Below, piece after piece: positions 29,477-37,904 of a stretch of 64,000 nt of DNA. The position numbers and the translations under genes are program-made. Within the stretch, counting starts at the first letter, position 1. Each line of letters starts with the position of its first letter. Source of the DNA: UKL13-3 sp943369665 (lineage in GTDB: Bacteria > Bacteroidota > Bacteroidia > UKL13-3); NCBI GenBank assembly GCA_943369665.1, contig CALRNX020000006.1, positions 124,001 to 188,000 of the forward strand, read 5' to 3'. The notes beneath the pieces are model-generated. The model was given only the letters and a program-made list of their open reading frames with translations. It ran no database searches and was not told the origin of the DNA.

Positions 29477-30544
29477 TTAGTTTTTCACAAGTTTGGTCAT
29501 TTGCGTTTCACCATTCACGGTCAAACGAACAAAGTAAACACCCGCTTCTAAGTTTGTAACTTCAGTCATTGGCACCATATTGTTTCCACCAATGATCGAA
29601 GCAGATTTAGTAGCAACTACTTTACCTTGCAAGTCAACCATTTCGGTTGTAGCTACACCTTCTTTAGTAGCAGTGAGCGAAACACTGTATGAAGTTGCAT
29701 AAGGATTAGGATATACAGAAAGCGCATTCACAGCTTCTGCATTTTTAGCTACACGTACGATTTGCGAGTAAGTGAACTTACCATCAAAATCAATTTGTTT
29801 TAAGCGGTAGTAAACAACATTGCTATTAGCAACAGCAAATGCTTTAGCATCAGTTAAGCTATAGTTTAATGTTTTGTTGCTGTTACCGGCACCTTTAACA
29901 AATCCGGCTTTTACAAAGTTGCGACCATCTATCGAACGTTGAACTTCAAATCCAGAGTTATTCACTTCAGAAGCAGTAGCCCATGTTAAGATAGCATCAG
30001 CACCTTTTACATTAGCAGCAAACGAAGTAAGTGTTAGTGGTAAAGTTGACCCGTTTGCAGATGCACCAGGAGTAAATTTAATATACATGTATTTACCGTT
30101 ATACTCATATACATCATAAGTATAGTAAGTAAAAATATCTAATCCACCAGCAGCAACAGAACTACCGTTGTTTTTGTAAACGATATAATTTCCTAATCCT
30201 GTAGAGTCTACAGTAGGACCAAAAGTAGGAGCGATTGCATTTTTCAATACATCATTAGTAGGAGGAACAGCAACTGTAGATGTTAAACGAGCCACAACCA
30301 AACGACCTTGTCCATCACCATTTGTCCAGTTAACGGTTGTCGAATTATCAGTAATAGCAGTTATGTTAACTGCAGAAGCAGGAGTTGTAGGAGTTGCAAT
30401 ATCAACGATTTCGATATCATCAATTGCCCATCCTTCATCTGTGTTCGTAGCATCAGCCCAGAAACGGAAACGTACTTTCACATTACTTTGTCCGGCAGCA
30501 CCTGTTAATCGGGTAGCACTTTCTATCCAACCATCTTGCGATAA
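29477..30544 (-). pseudogene. 5'-truncated T9SS cargo gene remnant
   Basis: The frame is open from 30544 (just after a stop at 30545-30547) to the stop at 29477. It encodes the second half of a jelly-roll-like domain (DGWIESATRLTG ... VRFRFWADATNTDEGW AIDD), one Fn3-like module, and a full type A sorting domain (SVYPNPYATSYSVSL ... VKN). There is no signal peptide. The only candidate start is a GTG at 30481 in the middle of the domain. Immediately upstream is the terminator of the neighbouring gene, so no promoter is apparent. This is best read as a deletion or recombination remnant of a larger cargo gene. An assembly join error is the main alternative. Confidence 0.75.
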
Positions 30545-30551
30545 TTATCAT

Positions 30552-30590
30552 AAAAAAGTCCCGCACTCCAATGAAGGAATGCGGGACTTT
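30552..30590 (-). terminator. Intrinsic terminator after the Omp28-like cargo gene
   Basis: The arms AAAGTCCCGCACTCC and GGAATGCGGGACTTT form a 15-bp stem with one mismatch and a 6-nt loop, with a T6 run on the minus strand, 25 nt after the stop at 30615. It lies directly at the truncated edge of the neighbouring remnant. Confidence 0.85.
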
Positions 30591-30614
30591 CGATGATTAA
30601 TTTATTGGTTCAGC

Positions 30615-32702
30615 TTATTTGCTGATCACTACTTTTTGTGTGGCTGTAGTTCCATTAGCTGTAATTTGAACCATGTAAATACCATTGCTCAAGTTACCGC
30701 AATCAACCGCAGTTTCGATTCCACCTTTAGCATTTAATGTCAATACTTCTTTACCTGTTATATCAAATACTTTAATAGATGCAACACCATCAATATCCGA
30801 AGCGTTGAATGTTAATGTTGTTTGAGCAGGGTTAGGGTACATTGTTACACCTGTTGCTCCAATTGAAGTTTCAACTGTTCCAGCCCAATAATCCCATGGA
30901 TTATTTCCACTCCACTCCGATTGCATTACTTCTTTATCACCTTCGTCTTGTACAAATACAACACCGATTAAGTCGCTCATTTCTTCAACGCTGTTTTCTG
31001 TTGCAAGATTAATCCCTGCATAAGCTCCGGTAGTCCCATTTACTGCACTAGGAGGAAGTCTGTATCCTCCAGGGAATGTATAACTTTTTGTAACGGCTTG
31101 CTCTGCATCACTAGCGAAAGTGATCGCTGATCCGTTTGCATCCGGTAACATTTTTTTCATCACCCAGTGGAACTCTGTTTCACCATTTGTTTTCACATTG
31201 CGTGTTGTTACTTTTTCCAAAACTGCAAAATGAATTTTGTAGTTTCCTGGTAAAGCTGCAACAGGTTTTACTTTAGCATTGATTGTAATGGTATTATCAA
31301 CGATCGTTTGATTAGCAGTGATTGTCATTACTGATGGCTGTTCATAAAACTGATCAAAAGTTCCTACATCGTATCCATTAGGATTATCATTCCATTTACC
31401 ATCAACTTGCAACCTAGGAACAGAATTGATTCCACCATAGTATGAACCACGTGTTTGGCATTCTAATGTAAAATATGGATCACCTGTTCCTGGGAATGAG
31501 TATTGGTATTTAATTACAGTGTAACCTCCCATGCGTTCTTGTAAAACGCTTTGTAGAACTTGATTACCCGGTAAACATGGAGGACAGGTTGATGCTGTAA
31601 ATACTTCATGTAATGATTTACGTTTTACAGTATTGTCTACAAAAGTTGTTACTGTTGTCATGGTATCATTGCTATGATCCATATCTACATTGCTTCCGTT
31701 GATATTATCAACCCATACTTTAATATTTTTAACTCCAGTTACACTTGTACTCAAAGGAGTTGCATGAGAAAATGCATACGTTTGACCTTCATTTCCACCA
31801 GCAATCGACACTCCCGTAACATTTTCAGTTGCCGCTGGTCCTCCATTAACTGTGTAATTAACACGGAAGCTGGTGATGGTTTGTGATCCATTATTCACGA
31901 ATGAATACCCAACATTAGTAGATTGACCTGCTTTCAAAAATTTAGTAGATTCTACATCTAACATTTTTACATCATATGCAATTTGGGTTCCGTAAATGAA
32001 AGTATATACCCTTTCTTCTTCAGGATTAATTCCTCCTTCGGCTCCACCCCAATTAAGTGTTGGGCTACCGGTAGCTTGAGTAGCATTACCCATTAAGTCT
32101 TGCACACCAACGGTTGCATCCAATGTTCCTGCTCCAAAATTATGGACAATATCAAATTTTGTTCCGCCATCTGCTTCATAAAAACGAATCGCAAATTGGC
32201 TGATATTGGTAAGAGATGTACCATCATCTTTTTGGGCTAATTGCCATTGAACAACATGTACACGATTAGGGGCAGTACCATAAGTCCAAGATCTAACACC
32301 TTGAGGAAATGCAGTATTTACTCCTGAAGCAAATACAATTTTCAAGTTATCCCAGAATGCAAAGATTGAAGCTGCTGGTGCTGCTGGTGAAGGCAACGCC
32401 ACATTATTATTGCTGTCTGCAGTCATGGATGTATTAAAAGTAAGGTAACCACTAGAACTTACTTTGTACGAAGTTACCGGTGTACCATAAAAATTCCATG
32501 TAAAAGGAAAAGACTGAACAGCTGAAAGCGTTTTCGTTTTAGCAGTAGCGTCTGCTGAAATGACAACTGTAGTTCCTGCACCAGAATTTCTTGGATTATA
32601 CTCAGAGGTAGTTCCAAATGTTTTTTTGTAGTAATAGCCTTGGGCGTAAGCACCAAGACCAAACACCGTGGCCATCGCCAACGTTAGTAATGATTTTTTC
32701 AT
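30615..32702 (-). CDS. T9SS cargo protein with an Omp28-like thioredoxin-fold module
   Basis: A 695-residue exported protein with signal peptide MKKSLLTLAMATVFGLGAYA. The N-terminal ~230 residues are a beta-rich domain with a 'W..Y......HV.QW' strand pattern. A CARDB/Ig-like stretch (~240-350; VGYSFVNNGSQTITSFRVNYTVNGG) follows. The Omp28-like module comes next with a redox-type pair in FTASTCPPCLPG (about residue 370) and a cis-Pro-like INSVPRLQVDG. A type A sorting domain closes it (MYPNPAQTTLTF ... GIYMVQITANGTTATQKVVISK). Compared with the lipoprotein Omp28 at 2869-3795, this version is made for T9SS export. A role in extracellular redox chemistry is only an inference from CxxC. Confidence 0.87.
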   Translation of the reverse strand: MKKSLLTLAMATVFGLGAYAQGYYYKKTFGTTSEYNPRNSGAGTTVVISADATAKTKTLSAVQSFPFTWNFYGTPVTSYKVSSSGYLTFNTSMTADSNNNVALPSPAAPAASIFAFWDNLKIVFASGVNTAFPQGVRSWTYGTAPNRVHVVQWQLAQKDDGTSLTNISQFAIRFYEADGGTKFDIVHNFGAGTLDATVGVQDLMGNATQATGSPTLNWGGAEGGINPEEERVYTFIYGTQIAYDVKMLDVESTKFLKAGQSTNVGYSFVNNGSQTITSFRVNYTVNGGPAATENVTGVSIAGGNEGQTYAFSHATPLSTSVTGVKNIKVWVDNINGSNVDMDHSNDTMTTVTTFVDNTVKRKSLHEVFTASTCPPCLPGNQVLQSVLQERMGGYTVIKYQYSFPGTGDPYFTLECQTRGSYYGGINSVPRLQVDGKWNDNPNGYDVGTFDQFYEQPSVMTITANQTIVDNTITINAKVKPVAALPGNYKIHFAVLEKVTTRNVKTNGETEFHWVMKKMLPDANGSAITFASDAEQAVTKSYTFPGGYRLPPSAVNGTTGAYAGINLATENSVEEMSDLIGVVFVQDEGDKEVMQSEWSGNNPWDYWAGTVETSIGATGVTMYPNPAQTTLTFNASDIDGVASIKVFDITGKEVLTLNAKGGIETAVDCGNLSNGIYMVQITANGTTATQKVVISK

Positions 32703-32895
32703 GTTAAATGTATTGATAAATTGATTAGTGTTAAATACAATTGTTTATGCAGATTTATGGTTTTCACTTCAAATTAACAATACCTTAAGAAACGATTTTG
32801 TAAAATAAGCACCATTTTAATGCTGATTAATATCATACTCTCTGATTTAAATTTAAAAAAAGCTACATTCGTTGTCAGTTATCCACGGCATATTT

Positions 32896-33597
32896 ATGAA
32901 AAAATATATTTACAGTGTACTTGGTTTATTGGCATTGCAAACTGCAATTGCTCAAACTGTAACCCTAAATCCAAGAGAAGTTACGAAGGGAGCTCCCAAT
33001 GCAATTGATCCCAATGGAAACTATAATATCGAGTTCCAATCACGTATTACCAATAATAGTACAGATGCAGCCGATAGTATTTTTACTTGGAAAGTTATTG
33101 CACTCGAACAACCATCTGCATGGCAATTAGACTTTTGTGATCCAATTTACTGCAGAACAGATGCCGCATTGAATGATCAATATGATTTTAAAATGCGCAA
33201 AGACCAATCGGGTTTTATGAAAGCCGATTTTTATTTTAACGCTACAAGCGGAAATGGATTGGTAAAAGTGTTGATTTTCGCCAAAAACAATCCAGCCAAT
33301 AACGATACTTTAACAATTAATACTGTTTCCTGGGTTACTGCAGTAAACGAGGTAACCAAAACCAAATCGGTTTCTTTTTATCCAAACCCTGTAAGAGAAC
33401 AGCTAACTGTTAAATTCCCAGCAAAAACGGATATAAAAGTTGATATTTACAATGTACTTGGGGTAAAAGTAAAGTCATTTAACCATAACGATCTTTCTAC
33501 TACCGTAAACGTTAGTGATTTACAAAACGGGATCTACTTCATTCGCTTTGAAGAAAATGGAAAATTGTACACAAAACAATTTACCAAAGCCGAATAA
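32896..33597 (+). CDS. Small T9SS cargo protein
   Basis: A 233-residue exported protein. I chose the ATG at 32896 because it starts the signal peptide (MKKYIYSVLGLLALQTAIAQ); the upstream in-frame ATG adds 8 residues before it. The mature N-terminal domain (~130 residues) is beta-rich with a C-D-P-x-Y-C element (LDFCDPIYCRTD) and resembles no domain I can name. The C-terminal ~75 residues are a type A sorting domain (SFYPNPVREQLTVKF ... GIYFIRFEENGKLYTKQF). It is divergent from the Omp28-like cargo gene. A promoter-like sequence (TCTG-N19-TACATTCG, 32841-32871) lies 25 nt upstream. Confidence 0.85.
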   Translation: MKKYIYSVLGLLALQTAIAQTVTLNPREVTKGAPNAIDPNGNYNIEFQSRITNNSTDAADSIFTWKVIALEQPSAWQLDFCDPIYCRTDAALNDQYDFKMRKDQSGFMKADFYFNATSGNGLVKVLIFAKNNPANNDTLTINTVSWVTAVNEVTKTKSVSFYPNPVREQLTVKFPAKTDIKVDIYNVLGVKVKSFNHNDLSTTVNVSDLQNGIYFIRFEENGKLYTKQFTKAE

Positions 33598-33612
33598 TAG
33601 AAAAAACTAAAT

Positions 33613-33650
33613 AAAAAACCGTCTCGCAGAAAGGTGAGTCGGTTTTTTTT
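33613..33650 (+). terminator. Intrinsic terminator after the small cargo gene
   Basis: AAAAACCGTCTC pairs with GAGTCGGTTTTT (one mismatch) around a ~10-nt loop, ending in a T8 run on the plus strand, 16 nt after the stop at 33597. Confidence 0.8.
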
Positions 33651-33686
33651 ATGCCTCTTATGAACGCCTAGTGAATTTATATTCAA

Positions 33687-33908
33687 CTACTCATTATTCT
33701 CTATCTCATCCATCAAACTCATTAGTGTATTCATTTTTACTTTAAGCATTGATGCAATGATCATTAGTCGCTCTACATCTATCTTAGTCTTTCCATTCTC
33801 AAGGTTTGCATATTGTCTGGGACATATAGATAAAGCATCTGCCATTTGTTCTCGCGTATAACCACGCAAAATTCTCAAGGCGTAAATATTCTTGTGAATC
33901 GATTTCAT
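33687..33908 (-). CDS. XRE-family small transcriptional regulator
   Basis: A 73-residue DNA-binding protein from the ATG at 33908; the frame is open further upstream, but the added residues are hydrophobic and do not fit. It is a single helix-turn-helix of the Cro/C1 type: IYALRILRGYTREQMADALSI, CPRQYANLENGKTKI, VERLMIIASMLKVKMNTLMSL. The HTH recognition helix is around residues 30-40. It is divergently arranged with the cysteine-rich secreted protein gene at 34071. The intergenic region holds two identical 14-bp AT-rich elements (33986-34019), a plausible operator. Autoregulation or control of the divergent gene is an inference. Confidence 0.87.
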   Translation of the reverse strand: MKSIHKNIYALRILRGYTREQMADALSICPRQYANLENGKTKIDVERLMIIASMLKVKMNTLMSLMDEIENNE

Positions 33909-33985
33909 AGGGTATAAATATGTAAACGGGGGTATAACAGTTTTTATTGCTTCTTTAAAGAACAAAAATTTCAATTTCTAAATTG

Positions 33986-34019
33986 GAAATAATTATTCCG
34001 AAAGAGAAATAATTATTCC
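33986..34019. promoter_or_regulatory. Tandem 14-bp operator-like repeat between divergent genes
   Basis: The sequence GAAATAATTATTCC occurs at 33986-33999 and again at 34006-34019, exactly 20 bp apart (about two helical turns, same DNA face). Each copy is an imperfect palindrome (GGAA/TAATTA/TTCC core). The second copy lies where the -33 region of the downstream promoter would be. The pair sits 77-111 bp upstream of the XRE start and 51-85 bp upstream of the secreted-protein start. Confidence 0.55.
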
Positions 34020-34041
34020 AATAGAGCTTTTCATCCCGATT

Positions 34042-34049
34042 TACATTTG
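34042..34049 (+). promoter_or_regulatory. -7 element of the cysteine-rich secreted-protein gene
   Basis: TACATTTG matches the Bacteroidota -7 pattern TAnnTTTG fully and is 21 nt upstream of the ATG. No good TTTG is found 17-20 nt upstream; that position is occupied by the operator-like repeat, which would suit a regulated promoter. Confidence 0.5.
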
Positions 34050-34070
34050 ATGTGACAAAAAAATATAACT

Positions 34071-34937
34071 ATGAAAAACTTACTATTTCACAAAAATCTA
34101 ATTAGAATTTTTCTATTTATCAGCCTTTTTGTATCCCTTAGCCTTAAGGTAAATGCTCAGGCATGTATTCCCAAAATCACAAACAATAGTGATTGTCCAA
34201 TTAAGGTATGTGCTACAGGCGGATTCGACTGCAACAATGATGGGTTTCCTGATGACAAGGTACTTAGGAGTTGTATCACAATTAAGCCTAACTCATCTGA
34301 ACAGTTATGTTTTGATGTGTACCCTACCCAAGGCTGCACTTTTGTTATTAATAGTTATACATTCACAAATGAATCAACAGGTAATAGTGTAGGTCTAAAT
34401 TATCAACAAACTGCCGATTTTACTGAATTTATTACATCTGGTATTGGCGGATTGTATTCATTGCCTTTAAACTTTGAATTACCAGAAAATGATTGTTTGA
34501 ATACAATATTATTTAGCAATAATGAAGACGGAACAATTTCAATTACCAACAAAGAATGTCCAAAAATTTGTTTCAGAAACGAAACAGGATGCCCAATTAG
34601 CGTTTCACTATCAAGCAGTTATGGAGGATATACAATCAACTGCAATCCCTCACAATCTGGTATACCATTCAATGCCGAGTTAAATCTTTGCGATGGTTGT
34701 CCTGATGGCAATGAAGCTTGTGTTCGCTTTCCTACTACCCCTGATGGTTGTCCAATATGCGTAAAACTATCTGATCTTGAAATCAATATTTGTCCGCAAG
34801 ATCCAAGATTATCTCCGCCTTGTGTACCTGTAAAAATTAATGCAGGAGGACAAGGTTACATAAAATGTTCCAATGGTGATTTAATCCATGTCGGAATTAC
34901 CTTTGTGAATGGTGTATATGTGGTAAGAAAGATATAA
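34071..34937 (+). CDS. Cysteine-rich secreted protein of unknown function
   Basis: A 288-residue product with a signal peptide (hydrophobic core LIRIFLFISLFVSLSL, cleavage after VNAQA). The mature part has 20 cysteines, suggesting several disulfides. A short motif recurs three times: DCPIKVCA (~residue 41), GCPISVSL (~175) and GCPICVKL (~225), the first two within a longer similar stretch (N-[NE]-[ST]-x-C-P-I), so the protein probably arose by domain duplication. There is no T9SS sorting domain of type A and no lipobox. I do not recognise a family. It is divergent from a small XRE regulator and appears to be a single-gene unit with a very stable terminator hairpin. Confidence 0.75.
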   Translation: MKNLLFHKNLIRIFLFISLFVSLSLKVNAQACIPKITNNSDCPIKVCATGGFDCNNDGFPDDKVLRSCITIKPNSSEQLCFDVYPTQGCTFVINSYTFTNESTGNSVGLNYQQTADFTEFITSGIGGLYSLPLNFELPENDCLNTILFSNNEDGTISITNKECPKICFRNETGCPISVSLSSSYGGYTINCNPSQSGIPFNAELNLCDGCPDGNEACVRFPTTPDGCPICVKLSDLEINICPQDPRLSPPCVPVKINAGGQGYIKCSNGDLIHVGITFVNGVYVVRKI

Positions 34938-34944
34938 CGTTAAC

Positions 34945-35004
34945 CCATTCAAAAAGAAAAGAGGCTGTTTCCATCAGGAAACAGCCTCTTTTCTTTTTGA
35001 ATGG
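34945..35004. terminator. 28-bp perfect hairpin, bidirectional terminator
   Basis: The 28-nt arm at 34945-34972 is exactly complementary to 34977-35004 around a 4-nt loop (ATCA). The G+C-rich inner part (GAGGCTGTTTCC) is flanked by A-rich and T-rich tracts on both sides. It lies 7 nt after the plus-strand gene ending at 34937 and 67 nt beyond the minus-strand E1 gene ending at 35072, so it can stop both transcripts. The stem is much longer than other terminators in this window (10-15 bp). Confidence 0.8.
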
Positions 35005-35071
35005 TCTGGTCCTGAAATAGGGATGCACTTAAAAACATCATTAGGGAACACCAAACCACTTATAAAGCGAG

Positions 35072-37087
35072 TTAAAAACTAAGCAACGTTTCTAGTTCTT
35101 CTTTAAACCTTTCCTTTGGTAAAAAATTTTGTTCTAAAGCTATATTAAATGGAACCGGAGAATCTAAACTTCCACTTCGCATTACCGGAGCATCCAAATA
35201 TTTAAAACAATATTGCGAAACATGTGCTGCAATTTCAGCACCTATTCCTCCTGTTAACGAATCTTCGTGCAGGATAAATGCTTTTCCTGTTTTACGTACA
35301 CTGGCCTCCACCGCTTCTTTATCCCAAGGAAGCAATGTTCTCAGATCGATAATATCGGCATCAATACCTGCTGCTACACAATGTTGTGTTGCCCAATGTA
35401 CTCCCGCACCATATGTAATAATGCTTACTTCGTTGCCTTCTTTTACCAAACGGGCCTTACCTATTTCTATTTCATAATAATCATCGTATACTTCTTCTTC
35501 CAGATCAACAGCCCTGTAGAGTGCTTTGTGTTCAAAAAACAAAACGGGATTAGGATCCGAAAACGAAGCGGCCAATAATCCTTTGGCATCACCCGGTGTG
35601 CTCGGGTAAACGATTTTTAATCCGGGAACATGGAAAAACCATGCTTCATTGCTCTGTGAATGAAAGGGTCCGGCCCCAACTCCGGCACCGGTTGGCATAC
35701 GCACAACAACATCTGCGTTTTGCCCCCAACGGTAATATGATTTGGCTAAATTATTGACTATCTGGTTAAAACCTACACTCACAAAATCGGCAAATTGCAT
35801 TTCCACCATGGCTTTCATGCCTTTGATAGAAAGACCGTAAGCTGCTCCCAAAATGGCGCTTTCACATAACGGGGTATTGCGTACCCTGTCCTTTCCAAAT
35901 TGCTCAATAAAACCTTGCGTGATCTTGAAAACGCCTCCGTACTCCCCAATATCCTGTCCCATCAATACAAGGTTATCATATTTCTCCATGCTTTGGCGCA
36001 ACCCATCACTAATGGCATCTACCAATCGCTTGCGTGATTGTTTGGGAGTTGCTGGTTTATGCGTTACATGTTGGAGTGTTCCATATTGTTCATGTTGTTG
36101 TGCTGCCACTGGAGCATACACATCGGCCATTTCGGTGGCAGTATCGGGTATAATATCAGCTTCTGCCTGCACTGTTTCAACACCTTCATCTATCTCTTTT
36201 TTAAATTCGGCACGATATCCTGCAATCATTTCATCCGTGAGTATTTTCTGCTCCTTTAAAAACTGTTCGTAATTAGTGATCGGATCTTTTTTACCCCACT
36301 CTTCAAACAATTCTTGCGGAACATACTTTGTACCAGAAGCCTCTTCATGTCCACGCATCCTGAAGGTAATACACTCCAACAGAACCGGGCGTGGATTGTT
36401 GCGCATGCTGATCGCTAAATTTCTGACAGTGTCGTATACTTCTAAAATATTATTGCCATCTATCTTAATGGCCTGCATTCCATAACCAATTCCTTTATCG
36501 ATAAAATTTTTGCACCTGAATTGTTCATTGCTTGGAGTCGACAATCCATATCCATTATTCTCCACCACAAAAATTACGGGCAACTCCCAAACAGCAGCTG
36601 TATTTAAAGCCTCATGGAAATCGCCTTCACTTGCACCACCATCACCACTAAACACAACCGATATCTTTTCTTCCTTTCTGATTTTATGAGAGAGCGAAAT
36701 ACCATCAGCAACACCCAACATTGCTCCTAAATGAGAGATCATCCCAACAATATGGTGTTCGTTGGTACCAAAATGAAAGGAGCGCTCTCGACCTTTTGAA
36801 TAACCATTGAGTTTACCTTGCCATTGTGAAAACAACTTCGCAAAAGGCATTTCGCGCGATGTCCATACTCCCAAATTACGATGCAATGGTAAAATATATT
36901 CATCTTTATCAAGGGCTTTAGTGATCCCAACACTGATTGCTTCCTGTCCAATACCTGAAAACCATTTGCTCACCTGCCCCTGCCGAAGCAGGATCAACAT
37001 TTTTTCTTCGATCATGCGCGGCTTGAGCATGCCCTTATATAGATCAAGTAATTGTTCGTTGCTGTAAAATTTCTTATTGAATTGCAT
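35072..37087 (-). CDS. 2-oxoacid dehydrogenase E1, fused alpha and beta subunits
   Basis: A thiamine-diphosphate enzyme of 671 residues, combining in one chain what is normally two subunits. Residues 1-~330 are the alpha part, with the TPP motif G148-D-G ... N177-N178 (SGDGGASEGDFHEAL ... VVENN) and phosphorylation-loop-like YGMQAIKIDGNN. Residues ~345-671 are the beta part (LVDAISDGLRQSMEKYDNLVLMGQDIGEYGGVFK ... RVRNTPLCE ... MPTGAGVGAGPFHSQS). Fused E1 chains of this kind are common in Bacteroidota and act on branched-chain 2-oxoacids or pyruvate; the exact substrate is not decided by sequence here. Partners would be a lipoyl E2 and the LpdA at 9754. Confidence 0.92.
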   Translation of the reverse strand: MQFNKKFYSNEQLLDLYKGMLKPRMIEEKMLILLRQGQVSKWFSGIGQEAISVGITKALDKDEYILPLHRNLGVWTSREMPFAKLFSQWQGKLNGYSKGRERSFHFGTNEHHIVGMISHLGAMLGVADGISLSHKIRKEEKISVVFSGDGGASEGDFHEALNTAAVWELPVIFVVENNGYGLSTPSNEQFRCKNFIDKGIGYGMQAIKIDGNNILEVYDTVRNLAISMRNNPRPVLLECITFRMRGHEEASGTKYVPQELFEEWGKKDPITNYEQFLKEQKILTDEMIAGYRAEFKKEIDEGVETVQAEADIIPDTATEMADVYAPVAAQQHEQYGTLQHVTHKPATPKQSRKRLVDAISDGLRQSMEKYDNLVLMGQDIGEYGGVFKITQGFIEQFGKDRVRNTPLCESAILGAAYGLSIKGMKAMVEMQFADFVSVGFNQIVNNLAKSYYRWGQNADVVVRMPTGAGVGAGPFHSQSNEAWFFHVPGLKIVYPSTPGDAKGLLAASFSDPNPVLFFEHKALYRAVDLEEEVYDDYYEIEIGKARLVKEGNEVSIITYGAGVHWATQHCVAAGIDADIIDLRTLLPWDKEAVEASVRKTGKAFILHEDSLTGGIGAEIAAHVSQYCFKYLDAPVMRSGSLDSPVPFNIALEQNFLPKERFKEELETLLSF

Positions 37088-37199
37088 CTGTATAGATGGT
37101 TAAAATGATGGTGCAATGATAGGAAAAAGGTGCAAATAAGTCGACAGGAAAAAAGAACATGGAACAATGTCCAAAGTACCTTATTTTACTACAGTTCTA

Positions 37200-37838
37200 T
37201 CAATCGATTAACTTTAGCTGAATCGCCAATTTTATCAATTCGGCAATACTGTTTACCGATAATTTTTTCATCAGGTTGGTCCGATGCGTGTCAACTGTGC
37301 GGGGACTGATAAACAGTTGCTCTCCAATTTCGGTATGCGATAAACCACGGGCAATGTATTTTACAATTTCACGTTCGCGTACGGTAAGGATATACCGCTT
37401 GTCTACGATTTCGTCTACCTTTTTTAACTCTGAAGAAACCTCTTCGCTGTAAAAAGTGCCACCGGCTGCTATTGATTTAAGGGCAAATATTAATTCCTGT
37501 TTACCGGTATTCTTAAGAATATAACCATTCACTCCGGCATCTAACATATCTGTTATGGTGGTTTTTTCACCAAACATGGATAACGCTAAAATTTTTTGAT
37601 CAGGGTAAATAAGACGAATGTTTCGGGCCAACTCTATTCCCGACATTTCGGGCATATTAATATCCGAGATAACAATATCTACTTTCTGTTTTTTTAGTTT
37701 TTCCAAAGCATCCTTTGAACGCAACGCATCACCAACGATATCAAAATCGGGTTCATTCAACAACAATGCCCTGATACCATCAATGAGCATTTGATGGTCG
37801 TCAACAATAAATAAAGTTATTTTTTGATTCTGACTCAT
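37200..37838 (-). CDS. NarL/FixJ-type response regulator
   Basis: A 212-residue response regulator with a receiver domain (residues ~7-125; D13/D14, phospho-acceptor Asp59 in IVISDINMPEMSG, Lys near 110 in GYILKN). A LuxR-type helix-turn-helix follows (~145-212; LTVREREIVKYIARGLSHTEI, ISPRTVDTHRTNLMKKL). No histidine kinase is adjacent, so it is an orphan in this window. It is transcribed in the same direction as the E1 gene downstream (112 nt gap); whether the two are linked cannot be told. Confidence 0.93.
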   Translation of the reverse strand: MSQNQKITLFIVDDHQMLIDGIRALLLNEPDFDIVGDALRSKDALEKLKKQKVDIVISDINMPEMSGIELARNIRLIYPDQKILALSMFGEKTTITDMLDAGVNGYILKNTGKQELIFALKSIAAGGTFYSEEVSSELKKVDEIVDKRYILTVREREIVKYIARGLSHTEIGEQLFISPRTVDTHRTNLMKKLSVNSIAELIKLAIQLKLID

Positions 37839-37867
37839 GGTTGATGGGTACCTGTAATGACGAAACC

Positions 37868-37900
37868 AAAAAAAGCCACCGATATTTTCGGTGGCTTTTT
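37868..37900 (-). terminator. Intrinsic terminator after fsa
   Basis: AAAAAGCCACCGA pairs with TCGGTGGCTTTTT around a 5-nt loop, with a T run on the minus strand; the hairpin starts 5 nt after the fsa stop codon at 37905. Confidence 0.85.
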
Positions 37901-37904
37901 CAAA

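Noticed and set aside
34945..35004. Long hairpin considered as insertion-sequence end or CRISPR-like element
   Set aside because: Only one hairpin is present, with no transposase, target duplication or repeat array; position after two convergent stops fits a terminator.
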